From Macrobrachium rosenbergii (taxonomy: Eukaryota > Arthropoda > Malacostraca > Decapoda > Palaemonidae): a stretch of 64,000 nt of DNA. This document shows, one piece after another, positions 1-13,019 of the stretch; positions within the stretch are counted from its first letter, which is position 1, and each line of letters begins with the position of its first letter. The notes under the pieces were generated by a model. The model searched no databases. It saw only the letters and a list, made by a program, of their open reading frames with translations, and was not told the origin of the DNA. Made by a program: the position numbers and the translations under genes. The DNA is taken from assembly GCF_040412425.1 (NCBI RefSeq), contig NC_089743.1, forward strand, positions 89,200,971 to 89,264,970, read 5' to 3'.

Positions 1-77
1 ATATATATAAAGAGAGAGGCTTATTTTAGAAGGAATTTTGAGATTTCTTCTCCATCCTGTGAGTCCTGTCTCTCTGT

Positions 78-78
<1 letters not shown>

Positions 79-132
<54 letters not shown>
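79..132. repeat. (CT)n microsatellite
   Basis: Almost pure CT dinucleotide run with one CC interruption near its middle. It is the first of more than a dozen CT/AG arrays in this window. Confidence 0.95.
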
Positions 133-733
133 CCGAACATCAATATGTTTAAATAACTCTCCAGTATTCGAGAGAAATGCATATTTAGCACAGTAATAAT
201 TTAAATGAAAATATAAAATCAAATCTATCACAGATGTAAAGCTTCGGTTGATTTAATGCTTTGTTGAGCTGAAGAATCATCTGGCCAAAGTTTCACTCGA
301 ACTGAAAACAACAAACCTTGCTTACAAAACGCTAAACGAAGTTCCCAATTAAAGTGGACGTCTCAAAACGAAAAGATATAAGAACCGTATAGTTACTCAT
401 TAAATATAAAATTGAATCAGACATTTCTCCAGTTTTCTTTGGAGGAGAGGAACTTTAGGTGGGTGACTAGGCTATTGCATCTCTTCCCATCTTGCCTCAC
501 TAGGCGTAGCTTCTTGGAGGGCGCATGCGCGTTTATGCATTTATGCATGCACACTTTTTGACGTCTCTTAGGAGTATTTCACGTGGGACTGTACCTGACG
601 AAGTGTATGAAATATAAGGAAGGATTAAGTATTGATTCGTTTTATTATTTCCTGCTGTCTCTTGCAGCTAACAGTCTGACATGCAAATTTTCTCCTCAGA
701 GGGCTGGTCCAGATGGTGGTACTTTTATGGTTA
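133..733. other. Unassigned sequence
   Basis: Mixed-composition sequence with no open frame of note and no repeat family that I recognise. A short run rich in TGCATG/GCGCATGC palindromes lies near 520-552; I attach no function to it. Confidence 0.5.
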
Positions 734-760
734 TACACAAACACACACACACACACACAC

Positions 761-825
<65 letters not shown>
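734..825. repeat. (AC)n(AT)n compound microsatellite
   Basis: A run of about 14 AC units passes directly into about 30 AT units. The two open frames across it are only HTHT/YIYI translations of the array. Confidence 0.95.
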
Positions 826-1234
<409 letters not shown>

Positions 1235-1294
1235 GTGTATACATATTTATTTATAAATTATGTATGTCTTAGTGACATTATGTACATATATATA

Positions 1295-1297
<3 letters not shown>

Positions 1298-1347
<50 letters not shown>
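1298..1347. repeat. (AT)n microsatellite
   Basis: Nearly uninterrupted AT dinucleotide array, bounded by ATATT at both sides. Confidence 0.95.
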
Positions 1348-1350
<3 letters not shown>

Positions 1351-1521
1351 ACGTATTACTGCAACGCAATGTAAAGATTTAAGTTCCTACAACGAATTAA
1401 TGGAAGGATTGCATGTGGGGTTGGGAATAGTATTGTAATTAAGCCAAGTTTTTATCGCCAAGGAATTTATATAGGCTACAAGATATGCGCTTCAATGTTT
1501 AGTGGTTAATGATTATTATAA

Positions 1522-1522
1522 T

Positions 1523-1559
<37 letters not shown>

Positions 1560-1594
1560 GTGTGTGTATGTATGTATGTATGTATGCATATTGT
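1522..1594. repeat. (AT)n(TATG)n compound microsatellite
   Basis: An AT array followed by a short TATG tetranucleotide run. Confidence 0.9.
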
Positions 1595-1670
1595 TATTTA
1601 GCTGGTTGATAAATATCATGATGCTCTCCCTATCTGAAGTCATTCTGTTTACTTTTGTATATTTATTAAG

Positions 1671-1671
<1 letters not shown>

Positions 1672-1736
<65 letters not shown>

Positions 1737-1787
1737 CATGTATATTTATATGTATACACGTATATCTTTATGTATGCAAATATAATT

Positions 1788-1841
<54 letters not shown>
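1672..1841. repeat. (AT)n microsatellite cluster
   Basis: Two long AT runs (about 1672-1740 and 1790-1841) separated by a degenerate ATAC/ATGT-rich bridge. The bridge looks like a decayed part of the same array. Confidence 0.9.
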
Positions 1842-1845
<4 letters not shown>

Positions 1846-2214
1846 GAGTTTACCCAACCAATCAGCCAAATAACGAGAGATCACTATGAAAGATGCAATG
1901 GTATTACAGATACTAAGTTCAAGAATCTGGTTTAATCTGGAAAGAAAGTTTCCTAATTGGAAAAAAAAAATTGGCGTGAAAATGGAAGCTAGAAAGGATG
2001 CGGTGTTCAGATGGTACTTGTACTTCGTAAGAATAATTATCAGCGATTATCAAATATTAATTATGTTTGTGTCTTTGTCTATGGTTTTGTATAATCTTTG
2101 TGCGTTCCGATTTAGTTTTACATAGGTATATGTTTCTCTTTTATATATCTCTTACTTTAAATTTAACTGAAAAAAATTGGTCTTGTTTACGTAAAAAGAC
2201 TAAACGTAAATGGA
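1842..2214. other. Unassigned AT-rich sequence
   Basis: No recognisable domain in any frame. Short open frames here have no protein-like composition. Confidence 0.5.
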
Positions 2215-2735
2215 AAATGCATATAATGCAAAGCTTTCTGAATAGGAAATGTGCTATAATGCACTTTCTGGAACAGGAAGAGCACATGTACGTAACTTTC
2301 TCTGGAATAGATGAATGCATATAATGCACTTTTCTTCTGAATATAAGAATGCATATAATGCACTTCTTGAAATAGGAAGAAACGCACATAATGCACTTTT
2401 CTGAATAGAAGAATGCACATAATGCACTTTTCGAATAGGAAGAATGGAAGATAATGCATTTTCTGAATAGGAAGAATACATATAATGCACTTCTGAATAG
2501 GAGAATGCATATACTTGTCTTCTGAATAGGAAGAATGCAAATAATGCACTTTTTCTGGAATAGGAAGAATGCACATAATGCACTTTCTCTGGAATAGGGA
2601 GAATGCATATAGTGCACTTTCTGGAATAGGAAGAATGCAAATAATGCACTTTTTCTGGAATAGGAAGAATGCACATAATGCACTTTCTCTGGAATAGGAA
2701 GAACGCATATAATGCAGTTTCTCTAGAATAGCAAT
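2215..2735. repeat. Minisatellite with ~32-34 bp unit
   Basis: About 15 imperfect tandem units, each of the form GAATAGGAAGAATGCA + CATAATGCACTTTTCT. Every unit centres on the near-palindrome TGCAYATAATGCA. Length variation is mainly in the T-run and in the optional CTG before GAATAG. The overlapping minus-strand open frames of 165-180 codons are frame-shifted translations of the tandem units, not genes. The last third (about 2530-2700) shows a higher-order duplication of three units. Confidence 0.92.
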
Positions 2736-3420
2736 TTATATTCCATCTCAACCTACGGTCAACGTTCTATCAAATAGTGGATATGGGCACTATACCACGG
2801 TAAAAAAAAAAAAAAAAAAAAGGAAAGGAGAGCTGCACACATATGTGATTTTTTGCCTCGATTAACTGTTGCCCGTGCTGTAAGGGGAGCGGGCATAGCC
2901 CATACATCCTGTTCTACTTCCCACCGCCATCTTTACGACTGCACGAGAGCGCTGAGCTATGCTCTGGGAATTGTGCTTTGAGGTTTTAACTGGTTCCGTG
3001 TTACATCTCAAGGAAAAGATTATATAACTAAGAATCTAGAGTTACTTTAAAGTGGGTTAGTCGATCAGAGTGAATGGAAACCACTTTTTTTCGCTAAGCC
3101 TTTTTTTTTGCGTACCTGCAAACTATTGATTTTTTGCTAGGCTCTGGTATCAGCATGTACAATTTTTTTTAATGGTGCAGGGTGCTGGAGGGTAGTGTTC
3201 TATTTTTTTTCTCTAAATCAAGTAAAAATATCAAGAAAAAATTAGTTTTTGGCTTCATACCTTTCATTTTTTTGCCTACTGTCAAGTAGAATGACACACA
3301 TCTGACCATAAGAAAAGAGAAAACACCAGGAGCTTGTTTTTTTCTTGAGCACTGCAATGGGGACACAAGGAAATACCAATTTTTTTTTCTTTCACGGTAG
3401 GTCATTCCGAGATGTACCAG
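2736..3420. other. Unassigned sequence with homopolymer runs
   Basis: Contains a poly(A) run of about 18 (near 2803-2820) and several T8-T9 runs between 3060 and 3400. No gene or repeat family was recognised. Confidence 0.5.
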
Positions 3421-3570
3421 ATTTCAAGTACTAGGAACAGGAGCGACCCAGAGAGAGGCTTCTCTAGACCAGGACCCACCCATACCTGGTCTTGACATTT
3501 CAAGTACTAGGAACAGGAGCGACCCAAAGAGGCTTCTGTAGACCAGGACCCACCCATACCTGGTCTGGAC
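3421..3570. repeat. Tandem duplication, ~75 bp x 2
   Basis: Copies lie at 3421-3496 and 3497-3570 and begin ATTTCAAGTACTAGGAACAG. They differ by a 4-base GAGA insertion and a few substitutions. Each copy carries a small hairpin, ACCAGG...CCTGGT, round a CCCACCCAT loop. Confidence 0.9.
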
Positions 3571-3850
3571 ATACTTGCACGGCCGTGACAGATGCCGAGT
3601 TCTTCTGACAGAACCGCGGAAGTAGCTTCGGCATTTTGAAGGTAATGGAGAATCCCCCAAGACTTCGGGATCTAAAGTGGTTTTGGCGACAAAAGATCTT
3701 TCGAGATTTAGAAAGCGTCAGAGACGACAAGTTTCTCTCTCTCTCTTTTTTTTTACAAACATGAGAAGGTTATAGTTCACGCAAGCATATATTGGATAGA
3801 CACCCAGCAGTAAGTAACTTTTCCTTAAATCTGTTTATCTATTTAGCTAT

Positions 3851-3851
<1 letters not shown>

Positions 3852-3918
<67 letters not shown>

Positions 3919-4015
3919 ATATATATATGTAATTTATGGATGAATGTGTATGTATGTACATACACATATATATGTATATATATATATATTTATATATAAA
4001 TATACATTATATACA

Positions 4016-4064
<49 letters not shown>

Positions 4065-4083
4065 CTGTATATATATAATGTAT
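3852..4083. repeat. (AT)n arrays with palindromic flanks
   Basis: An AT array (about 3852-3912), then an imperfect region, then a second AT array. The second is flanked by inverted TATACATTATATACAG (about 4001-4017) and CTGTATATATATAATGTA (about 4066-4083), so the AT array sits in the loop of a cruciform-capable sequence. Confidence 0.85.
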
Positions 4084-4339
4084 GTAATGTATAGTAGTAA
4101 GCCAGAAATAACCATTATTATCAAATCCACCTTACCTTTGAAATATCTTGCGCCCAAATGGATTTATAGTTGATAAGTACATCAGCTTGGCTATTAAGTT
4201 GATTTTGACTATATATTTCTATCGAATTTGGATTCTGTACTTGGGATAGCCTTCAGCTAAGTTTGTCCACCATAATAGCTGATTGCTAAGTTTGTAACAA
4301 CTGGTTATTTTTTTTAAATTCTATCACTTGTATACACCT

Positions 4340-4560
4340 GATTTTTTTTATAACCACCGATATTAAGACACCAATACCCTATAATATCGGCTTCGCTTTA
4401 CTTTGGAAATACCATACACCCGCAAGGAAATACATCTGATATAAGAGTCTGTCCCAGCCAGGATTCAAAACTTTGCCTTTGGGGTTAGATTCACAGGTAG
4501 ACAATCGACTTATTCGGTCGGCTATGAAAAGTCATTGCAAGTTGATTTTGACTTTGTTGA
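4340..4560 (-). repeat. tRNA-like SINE fragment, minus orientation
   Basis: Read on the minus strand, this resembles the copy at 4925-5115: both have a TCGA(T/G)TGTCTACC stretch, then about 35 bases, then a B-box-like TTTGAATCCTGG (4459-4472 on the plus strand), then CCTTGCGGGTGTA. A tRNA-derived SINE family is the simplest reading. No clear A box was found. Confidence 0.5.
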
Positions 4561-4659
4561 GTATGTCACTGGAGAATTTAACTTCTGTATATGAAATCGA
4601 AAGTTGGTTGCCCAAATCTTCTATGATAGATGAACGCTGAGTTTGAAATACTTAATTAT

Positions 4660-4770
4660 TTATAATAGGTTTGGCACTTATACCGTGTAATTTTTTTTAT
4701 GTCCACAAATATTAAAAAAATTCGATATCAAGGGATACCCGCGGCTTAAAATTTGTGATAATAAAAAAAA
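4660..4770 (+). repeat. Partial copy of the same tRNA-like repeat (3' body)
   Basis: Contains GTGTAATTTTTTTTATGTCC and TTCGATATCAAGGGATA, which match the downstream body of the copy at 4925-5115. The tRNA-like head is missing. Just downstream (4828-4875) is a short direct duplication of AATAGCTATTATGGG. Confidence 0.45.
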
Positions 4771-4924
4771 GTCACAAGTGTGCAGGTGACAAAACTATCA
4801 TAAATAGCCAACCCTTGCAAATTTAATAACTAATAGCTATTATGGGAAGAGCGAATAGCTATTATGGGGAGAGCGGCTGATGTTGATTCTAAGTACAGAA
4901 GCGAAATTCTATAGAAATGTGTAC

Positions 4925-5115
4925 TGCGGAGGCGGAAGTATATACCTTTCTTGATATCCGAACGCTTAAATCGAGTGTCTACCGCTGCATCTAATTTAAA
5001 GGGCACATGTTCGAATCCTAGGCAAGGCAGATGCACTTATCAATTGTAATTCCCTTTGGGTGTAAGCTATTGCCGTCGGTAAAGTGAATTCGATGTTAAA
5101 GGATATTCGTGGGTT
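4925..5115 (+). repeat. tRNA-like SINE copy
   Basis: Has a perfect B-box match, GTTCGAATCC, at 5009-5018. A body follows with AATTCCCTTTGGGTGTAAG and ATTCGATGTTAAAGGATATT, and the copy ends at the AT array beginning at about 5131. Related pieces lie at 4340-4560 (inverted) and 4660-4770. The cluster suggests nested or inverted insertion of one family. Confidence 0.55.
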
Positions 5116-5130
5116 AAATTGCGTTGAATA

Positions 5131-5143
5131 ATATATATATATA

Positions 5144-5230
<87 letters not shown>
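5131..5230. repeat. (AT)n microsatellite
   Basis: About 50 AT units with one TT interruption near the start. It lies at the presumed 3' end of the tRNA-like repeat. Confidence 0.95.
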
Positions 5231-5236
<6 letters not shown>

Positions 5237-5377
5237 GAATGTGTCAACAAATATTTCACTTGCTGAGAATATGGACAGGTGGAAAGAAAAGAAACAAGAA
5301 ATATATGGTTTCAACGTTTAAATAGTGTTTTATCAACTGTTTTCATATTACACTGTAGTATTACAGAAAAAGACATT

Positions 5378-5391
5378 CATATATATATATC

Positions 5392-5447
<56 letters not shown>

Positions 5448-5512
5448 TATACATACATACATACATACAATATATATACAGATATTAACTATATGTATAT
5501 TGGTATATATGT

Positions 5513-5575
<63 letters not shown>
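5378..5575. repeat. Two (AT)n arrays with (CATA)n spacer
   Basis: AT arrays at about 5397-5440 and 5512-5575 are separated by a CATA-tetranucleotide run and degenerate TA-rich sequence. Confidence 0.9.
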
Positions 5576-6993
<1,418 letters not shown>

Positions 6994-7544
6994 GAATCAT
7001 GTAAATAATTACTGTGCAAAAACAAGTGCAGCCAAACTTGATTTCGAATTTCATTTCCTGGAAATCAAATACTGCAGACTCACAATAATAATAATAAAAA
7101 AAGTAAGAACTCCCGTTAAGAAGTTAGCTATGCCGGAGCTTGTGCATGCAAAGAACGGTTAAGAATGAGTGAAGCATAACGGTAACAAGATTGAAAAGAA
7201 ACAAGAAAGGAATCTGCAAATCAAAGCATAACGAGAAACACGTATGCCCTTTGGAACTGCATAGCTCGCCAATTAAAGGTGCATATCTCACGCTAAGACG
7301 AAAGTATCGACTGTTGAATCTTACTTAAAACAGCTAAATAATACTTCATTACGCTAACGACAAGAGGCAATTATGACACTTTTGCTAAACTATGCTAACG
7401 ATAAAGCAATTTATTCCTCACTATAATTAGTGTCGTCGAGTCTCCCAGGCGTAGTGTACACAAATGAACAGCTGTTTTTGCTCGTCTTGGTAAGATGGTG
7501 CAAAGAAAGTAGATTTTCTTTGAAGTACCCCAACAAATGTCGTA

Positions 7545-7547
<3 letters not shown>
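6994..7547. other. Unassigned sequence
   Basis: No gene or repeat recognised; a short (AAT)4 lies near 7084. Confidence 0.5.

Positions 7548-7608
<61 letters not shown>
7548..7608. repeat. (CT)n microsatellite
   Basis: About 30 uninterrupted CT units. Confidence 0.95.
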
Positions 7609-7610
<2 letters not shown>

Positions 7611-7729
7611 GAAATAATTCAGATTTAGTTTCATGAATGTCAAACCTAATGTTCAGTAAGCTTACAGTAATGTACACGAGGTTAGGTTTCTGTAAAGTTA
7701 CTGAACAGTACAGTATGGATCCGGTAGGG

Positions 7730-8030
7730 GGTTAGTGACGTCTTGTACCGCACGTGGTGCACTGTAGGCACTAGTTTAAGCTCTTTGTGCCGTCCCTTCC
7801 GCCCCTAGCTGCAACCCCTTTCATTCCTTTTACTGTACCTCAGTTCTTGTTCTTTTTCTTCCATCTTCCTTTCTACATTCTCTTAATAATTGACTCATAG
7901 TGCAACTGCGAAGTTTTCCTCCTGTTACGCCCTTCAAACCATTTTACTGCCAATTTCCGTTTCAGCTGAATGACCTCATAGGCCCCAGCACTTGGCCTCT
8001 GGCCTAAATTCTATATTCTATTCTTCTCAA
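7730..8030 (+). repeat. SINE-like dispersed repeat, family A, copy 1
   Basis: Matches three other places here (21225-21467 in the same orientation; 14156-14375 and 24581-24891 inverted). Shared blocks in order are a GTAGGGGGTTAGTG-like head, a TGCACC...GGTGCACTG region, GCCCCTAGCTGCAACCC, TTTTACTGTACCTC, TCATAGTGCAACTG, CCTCATAGGCCCCAGCACTT and a tail CCTAAATTCTATATTC. I chose this orientation because the ATTC-rich tail looks like a SINE 3' end. About 300 bp, non-coding. No convincing pol III B box was found. Confidence 0.8.
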
Positions 8031-8194
8031 TAAAGTAGGGAATTATAAAACTGCATTTGCACATTACATACACAGACACAAATAACGATATTTTAGAGTT
8101 AGAGGATGTATATCTTGATTCCGCAGCTGTGTGTATTGGCATTACGTGAAGAGGTCAGAGACCTGATCTCTTTCCCAGATGGTTTCACTCACAG

Positions 8195-8253
8195 GTTTCA
8201 CCCACTCGACCGTGACTGAAAAGAATAATCAGTCACGGTCGAGTGGGTGAAAC
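8195..8253. repeat. Perfect 25-bp inverted repeat (hairpin)
   Basis: The arms at 8195-8219 and 8229-8253 are exact reverse complements (GTTTCACCCACTCGACCGTG... and its mirror) round a 9-base A-rich loop. GC content in the arms is well above the surroundings. No adjacent terminator or coding sequence is visible. Compare the hairpins at 19701-19768 and 57855-58015. Confidence 0.95.
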
Positions 8254-9139
8254 TTTTCTTCTTCTCTTTTTTTAAGTCTCAGTTCTGCATCGCGTAATTT
8301 TTTTTTTCTTTTTTCTTTGTCATGGCATTGTTGCTGTCAATAGAGATTTAACGGTACCGTGCATTCTTCGTCAATGCGCATTTAATGATGGCTGTAATGA
8401 ATAACATTCATTTTCTGGTCTGTAAACCTACTTTTGATGACCTACAAAGTGAAGTTAGGTTACCGAAGAATATTGATATAAATCCAGCTGTCAAATGAAT
8501 ATAATTTCCCAGTGCTTAATGTTCATAATTTTCAGAAATTTAAATAACTGTCATTTATTTATTTTTTACTTAGAGGAAAATAAACCAAATTTCATTCACA
8601 TGCGTTAAAAACAAGCAAATGTTTAAAACATGTATAACAATAATTTTTTTCGTATTAAAAATGATAAATAAATAAAACATTTGCGAAGAAGATAGGAAAC
8701 ATATAGATATATTTGGTGAACCTGGAATAAGTAAATATTAACATAAGTATGCCAATAAAAAACGAATTTTAAAGGCAGTTCAGTCATTATTACTAAAGAA
8801 ATAAGATAGTTGCTAAAAGTTCACCAGTGATTCTCGCCGATATTGATACAAAAGAAACATGGAAAATGAAATGTTAAATCAGAGAGTGCATGAATAGCAT
8901 AAATTTTCCAAAAAATGCTGCTCTTCAGATGCTGAAATACCTAAAGTTACTGAATTTAAGTTTTTCTTTCAGCAGCAATATTTAGGGGATAAATACATTC
9001 CACAGCTGTCAGCTTGTAATGAAGAATAAACTTAATGGATGAAGCGAATATCCCATCTAAAATAAATAAATAAGAAAATATATAAATATATAACAAAAAA
9101 TCAAATGAAAAACAACGCATAAATTATCAATAAAAATGA
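8254..9139. other. AT-rich unassigned sequence left of the satellite
   Basis: A-rich, with several (AAAT)n-like stretches and no recognisable gene. Confidence 0.5.
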
Positions 9140-12100
9140 CGCTCTCCAAGATTATATCAAGCAACAGCAAAAAGCAAAGAAGCTGGGAAATTGTATCAAG
9201 CAACAGCAAAAAGCAAAGAAGCTGGAAAATTATATCAAGCAACAACAAAAAGCAAAGAAGCTGAAAAATTATATCAAGCAACAACAAAAAGCAAAGAAGC
9301 TGGAAAATTATATCAAGCAACAACAAAAAGCAAAGAAGCTGGAAATTATATCAAGCAACAACAAAAAGCAAAGAAGCTGGAAAATATTATATCAACAGCA
9401 ACAGCTGGGGAAATTATATCAAAAAGCAAAAAGAAGCTGGAAAATTATATCAAGCAACAACAAAAAGCAAAGAAGCTGGAAAATTATATCAAGCAACAAC
9501 AAAAGCAAAGAAGCTGGAAAATTATATCAAGCAACAAAAAAAGCAAAGAAGCTGGAAAATTATATCAAGCAACAACAAAAAAAGCAAAGAAGCTGGAAAA
9601 TTATATCAAGCAACAACAAAAAGCAAAGAAGCTGGAAAATTATATCAAGCAACAACAAAAAGCAAAGAAGCTGGAAAATTATATCAAACAACAACAAAAA
9701 AGCAAAGAAGCTGGGAAATTATATCAAGCAACAACAAAAAGCAAAGAAGCTGGGAAATTATATCAAGCAACAACAAAAAGCAAAGAAGCTGGGAAATTAT
9801 ATCAAGCAACAACAACAAAAAAAGCAAAGAAGCTGGAAAATTATATCAAGCAACAACAAAAAGCAAAGAAGCTGGGAAATTATATCAAACAAACAAAAGC
9901 AAAGAAGCTGGAAAATTATATCAAGCAACAACAAAAAGCAAAGAAGCTGGAAAATTATATCAAGCAACAACAAAAAAGCAAAGAAGCTGGAAAATTATAT
10001 CAAGCAACAACAAAAAGCAAAAGAAGCTGGAAAATTATATCAAGCAACAACAAAAGCAAAGAAGCTGGCAACAAAAAATATGGGAAAGCAACAACAAAAA
10101 GCAAAGAAGCTGGAAAATTATATCAAACAACAAAAAAGCAAAGAAGCTGGAAATTATATCAAGCAACAACACAAAAGCAAAGAAGCTGGAAAATTATATC
10201 AAGCAACAACAAAAAGCAAAGAAGCTGGAAAATTATATCAAGCAACAACAAAAAGCAAAGAAGCTGGAAAATTATATCAAGCAACAAAAAACAAAAAGCT
10301 GGAAAATTGTAAGCAACAACAAAAAGCAAAGAAGCTGGAAAATTATATCAAGCAACAACAAAAAGCAAAGAAGCTGGGAAATTATATCAAGCAACAGCAA
10401 AAAGCAAAGAAGCTGGAAAATTATATCAAACAACAACAAAAAGCAAAGAAGCTGGGAAATTGTATCAAGCAACAACAAAAAGCAAAGAAGCTGGAAAATT
10501 ATATCAAGCATATATCAAGCAACAACAAAAGGCAAAGAAGCTGGAAAATTATATCAAACAACAGCAAAAAGCAAAGAAGCTGGAAAATTATATCAAGCAA
10601 CAACAAAAAGCAAAGAAGCTGAAAATTATATCAAGCAACAACAAAAAGCAAAGAAGCTGGAAAATTATATCAAGCAACAACAAAAGCAAAGAAGCTGGAA
10701 AATTATATCAAGCAACAAAAGCAAAAAAGCAAAAGAAGCTGGAAAATTATATCAAGCAACAACAAAAAGCAAAGAAGCTGGAAAATTATATCAAGCAACA
10801 ACAAAAAGCAAAGAAGCTGGAAAATTATATCAAGCAACAACAAAAAGCAAAAAGAAGCTGGAAAATTATATCAAGCAACAACAAAAAAGCAAAGAAGCTG
10901 GAAAATTATATCAAGCAACAACAAAAAGCAAAGAAGCTGGAAAATTATATCAAGCAACAACAAAAAGCAAAGAAGCTGGAAAATTATACCAAGCAACAAC
11001 AAAAAGCAAAGAAGCTGGAAAATTATATCAAGCAACAACAAAAAGCAAAGAAGCTGGAAAATTATATCAAGCAACAACAAAAAGCAAAGAAGCTGGAAAA
11101 TTATATCAAGCAACAACAAAAGCAAAGAAGCTGGAAAATTATACCAAGCAACAAGCAAAGAAGCTGGAAAAAAAGCAACAACAAAAGCAAAGAAGCTGGA
11201 AAATTATATCAATCAACAACAAAAAGCAAAGAAGCTGGAAAATTATATCAAGCAACAACAAAAAGCAAAGAAGCTGGAAAATTATATCAAGCAACAACAA
11301 AAAGCAAAGAAGCTGGAAAATTATATCAAGCAACAACAAAAAGCAAAGAAGCTGGAAAATTATATCAAGCAACAACAAAAAGCAAAGAAGCTGGAAAATT
11401 ATAAAATTATATCAAGCAACAACAAAAAGCAAAGAAGCTGGAAAATTATATCAAGCAACAACAAAAAAGAAGCTGGAAAAATTATACCAAGCAACAACAA
11501 AAAGCAAAGAAGCTGGAAAATTATATCAATCAACAACAAAAAGCAAAGAAGCTGGAAAATTATATCAAGCAACAGCAAAAAGCAAAGAAGCTGGGAAATT
11601 ATATCAAGCAACAACAAAAAGCAAAGAAGCTGGAAAATTATATCAAGCAACAACAAAAAGCAAAGAAGCTGGGAAATTATATCAAGCAACAACAAAAAGC
11701 AAAGAAGCTGGAAAATTATATCAAGCAACAACAAAAAGCAAAGAAGCTGGAAAATTATATCAATCAACAGCAAAAAGCAAAGAAGCTGGAAAATTATATC
11801 AAGCAACAACAAAAAGCAAAGAAGCTGGAAAATTATATCAAGCAACAACAAAAAGCAAAGAAGCTGGAAAATTATATCAAGCAACAACAAAAAGCAAAGA
11901 AGCTGGAAAATTATATCAATCAACAACAAAAAGCAAAGAAGCTGGAAAATTATATCAATCAACAACAAAAAGCAAAGAAGCTGGAAAATTATACCAAGCA
12001 ACAACAAAAAGCAAAGAAGCTGGAAAATTATACCAAGCAACAACAAAAAGCAAAGAAGCTGGAAAAATTATACCAAGCAACAACAAAAAGCAAAGAAGCT

Positions 12101-12560
12101 GGAAAATTATACTAAGCAACAACAAAAGCAAAGAAGCTGGAAAATTATATCTGCAACAATATTTGCGGTAGCTGGAAAATTATACAAGCAACAAAAAAGC
12201 AAAGAAGCTGGAAAATTATATCAACAACAACAAAAAGCAAAGAAGCTGGGAAATTATATCAAGGTAAAAGCAAAGAAGTGGAAAATTTATCAATCAACAA
12301 CAAAAAAGCAAAGTTTCTTTTTGGAATTTTATCAAGCAACAACAAAAAGCAAAGAAGCTGGAAAATTATATCAATCAACAACAAAAAGCAAAGAAGCTGG
12401 AAAATTATATCAGCAACAATATAAAAAGCAAAGAAGCTAGAAAATTATACCAAGCAACAACAAAAAGCAAAAGAAACTGTGAATTTATATCAAGCAACCT
12501 CAAAAAGCAAAGAAGTCTGGAAAATTATACCAAGCAACAACAAAAAGCAAAGAAGCTGGA
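9140..12560. repeat. 39-bp satellite array (~3.4 kb)
   Basis: Head-to-tail copies of a 39-bp unit, AATTATATCAAGCAACAAC + AAAAAGCAAAGAAGCTGGA in near-consensus form. From its length I estimate roughly 85-90 copies. The unit is 13 codons, so open frames run for hundreds of codons: KQQQKAKKLENYI on the plus strand (longest 373 codons) and the leucine/phenylalanine-rich LLLLDIIFQLLCF on the minus strand (longest 215). Unit-to-unit changes are mostly A-run length (AAAAG/AAAAAG), GGGAAA versus GGAAAA, TATACC versus TATATC, and AAT versus AAG before CAACAAC. The right end (about 12140-12560) is clearly degraded. Plus-frame breaks coincide with indels, and no promoter, splice or start context suggests a gene. 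I call it satellite DNA. Confidence 0.95.
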
Positions 12561-12604
12561 AACTAACCAACGCCTGGAACCTCCGCTGAACAATATTTGC
12601 GGTA

Positions 12605-13019
12605 TACAAACACCCAAAAAGATTCATTAATTCTTTCAAAACTTAGTAAAGAAAGCTGGTAACAGGTAACGTCTACGTGACGTTTTTCACAAAACTTAGT
12701 AAATCGTTTCTTTTTATGATTTTGTGGGTCTGCACACACAACACATATATATGTATGTATGCATAAATAATATATAAAAAAAAAAAAATATATATATATA
12801 TATAATTTAATAAAATATATATATATATAAAATTTAACCACAAAAGACACGTGATTGAAATCTAAAGAGAAATATGAGTCTGGAAGAAACCCAGTACCAG
12901 GATCAACCGCTTTCATCGAGCCACAAATAGTTTATAGTTTAGAAGAATGGGCCTCAGCCCCACCCCCCCCCCAATAAAAAAAAAATAGGAAACAAAAGGA
13001 ACAAGAACCAGTTGATGGT
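12605..13019. other. Unassigned sequence between two tandem arrays
   Basis: Short AT arrays (about 12786-12830) and a C10 run near 12961. No gene was seen; the minus-strand 117-codon frame is AT-array driven. Confidence 0.6.

Noticed and set aside
2215..2735. CRISPR-like array
   Set aside because: The repeats are head to tail without distinct spacers, and the context is eukaryotic.
2141..2751. Overlapping minus-strand frames of 165-180 codons with Cys/His/Phe repeats
   Set aside because: Three registers of the same minisatellite are open at once, which is repeat structure and not coding selection.
5009..5018. Functional tRNA gene suggested by GTTCGAATCC
   Set aside because: No complete cloverleaf or proper A box is visible, and related diverged pieces nearby indicate a SINE family.
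9191..11404. Long plus-strand open frames (373, 180, 314 codons) and minus-strand frames in the 39-bp array as genes
   Set aside because: They are produced by a repeat whose length is a multiple of three. Frames shift at A-run indels, no unique exon or start context exists, and both strands are equally open.
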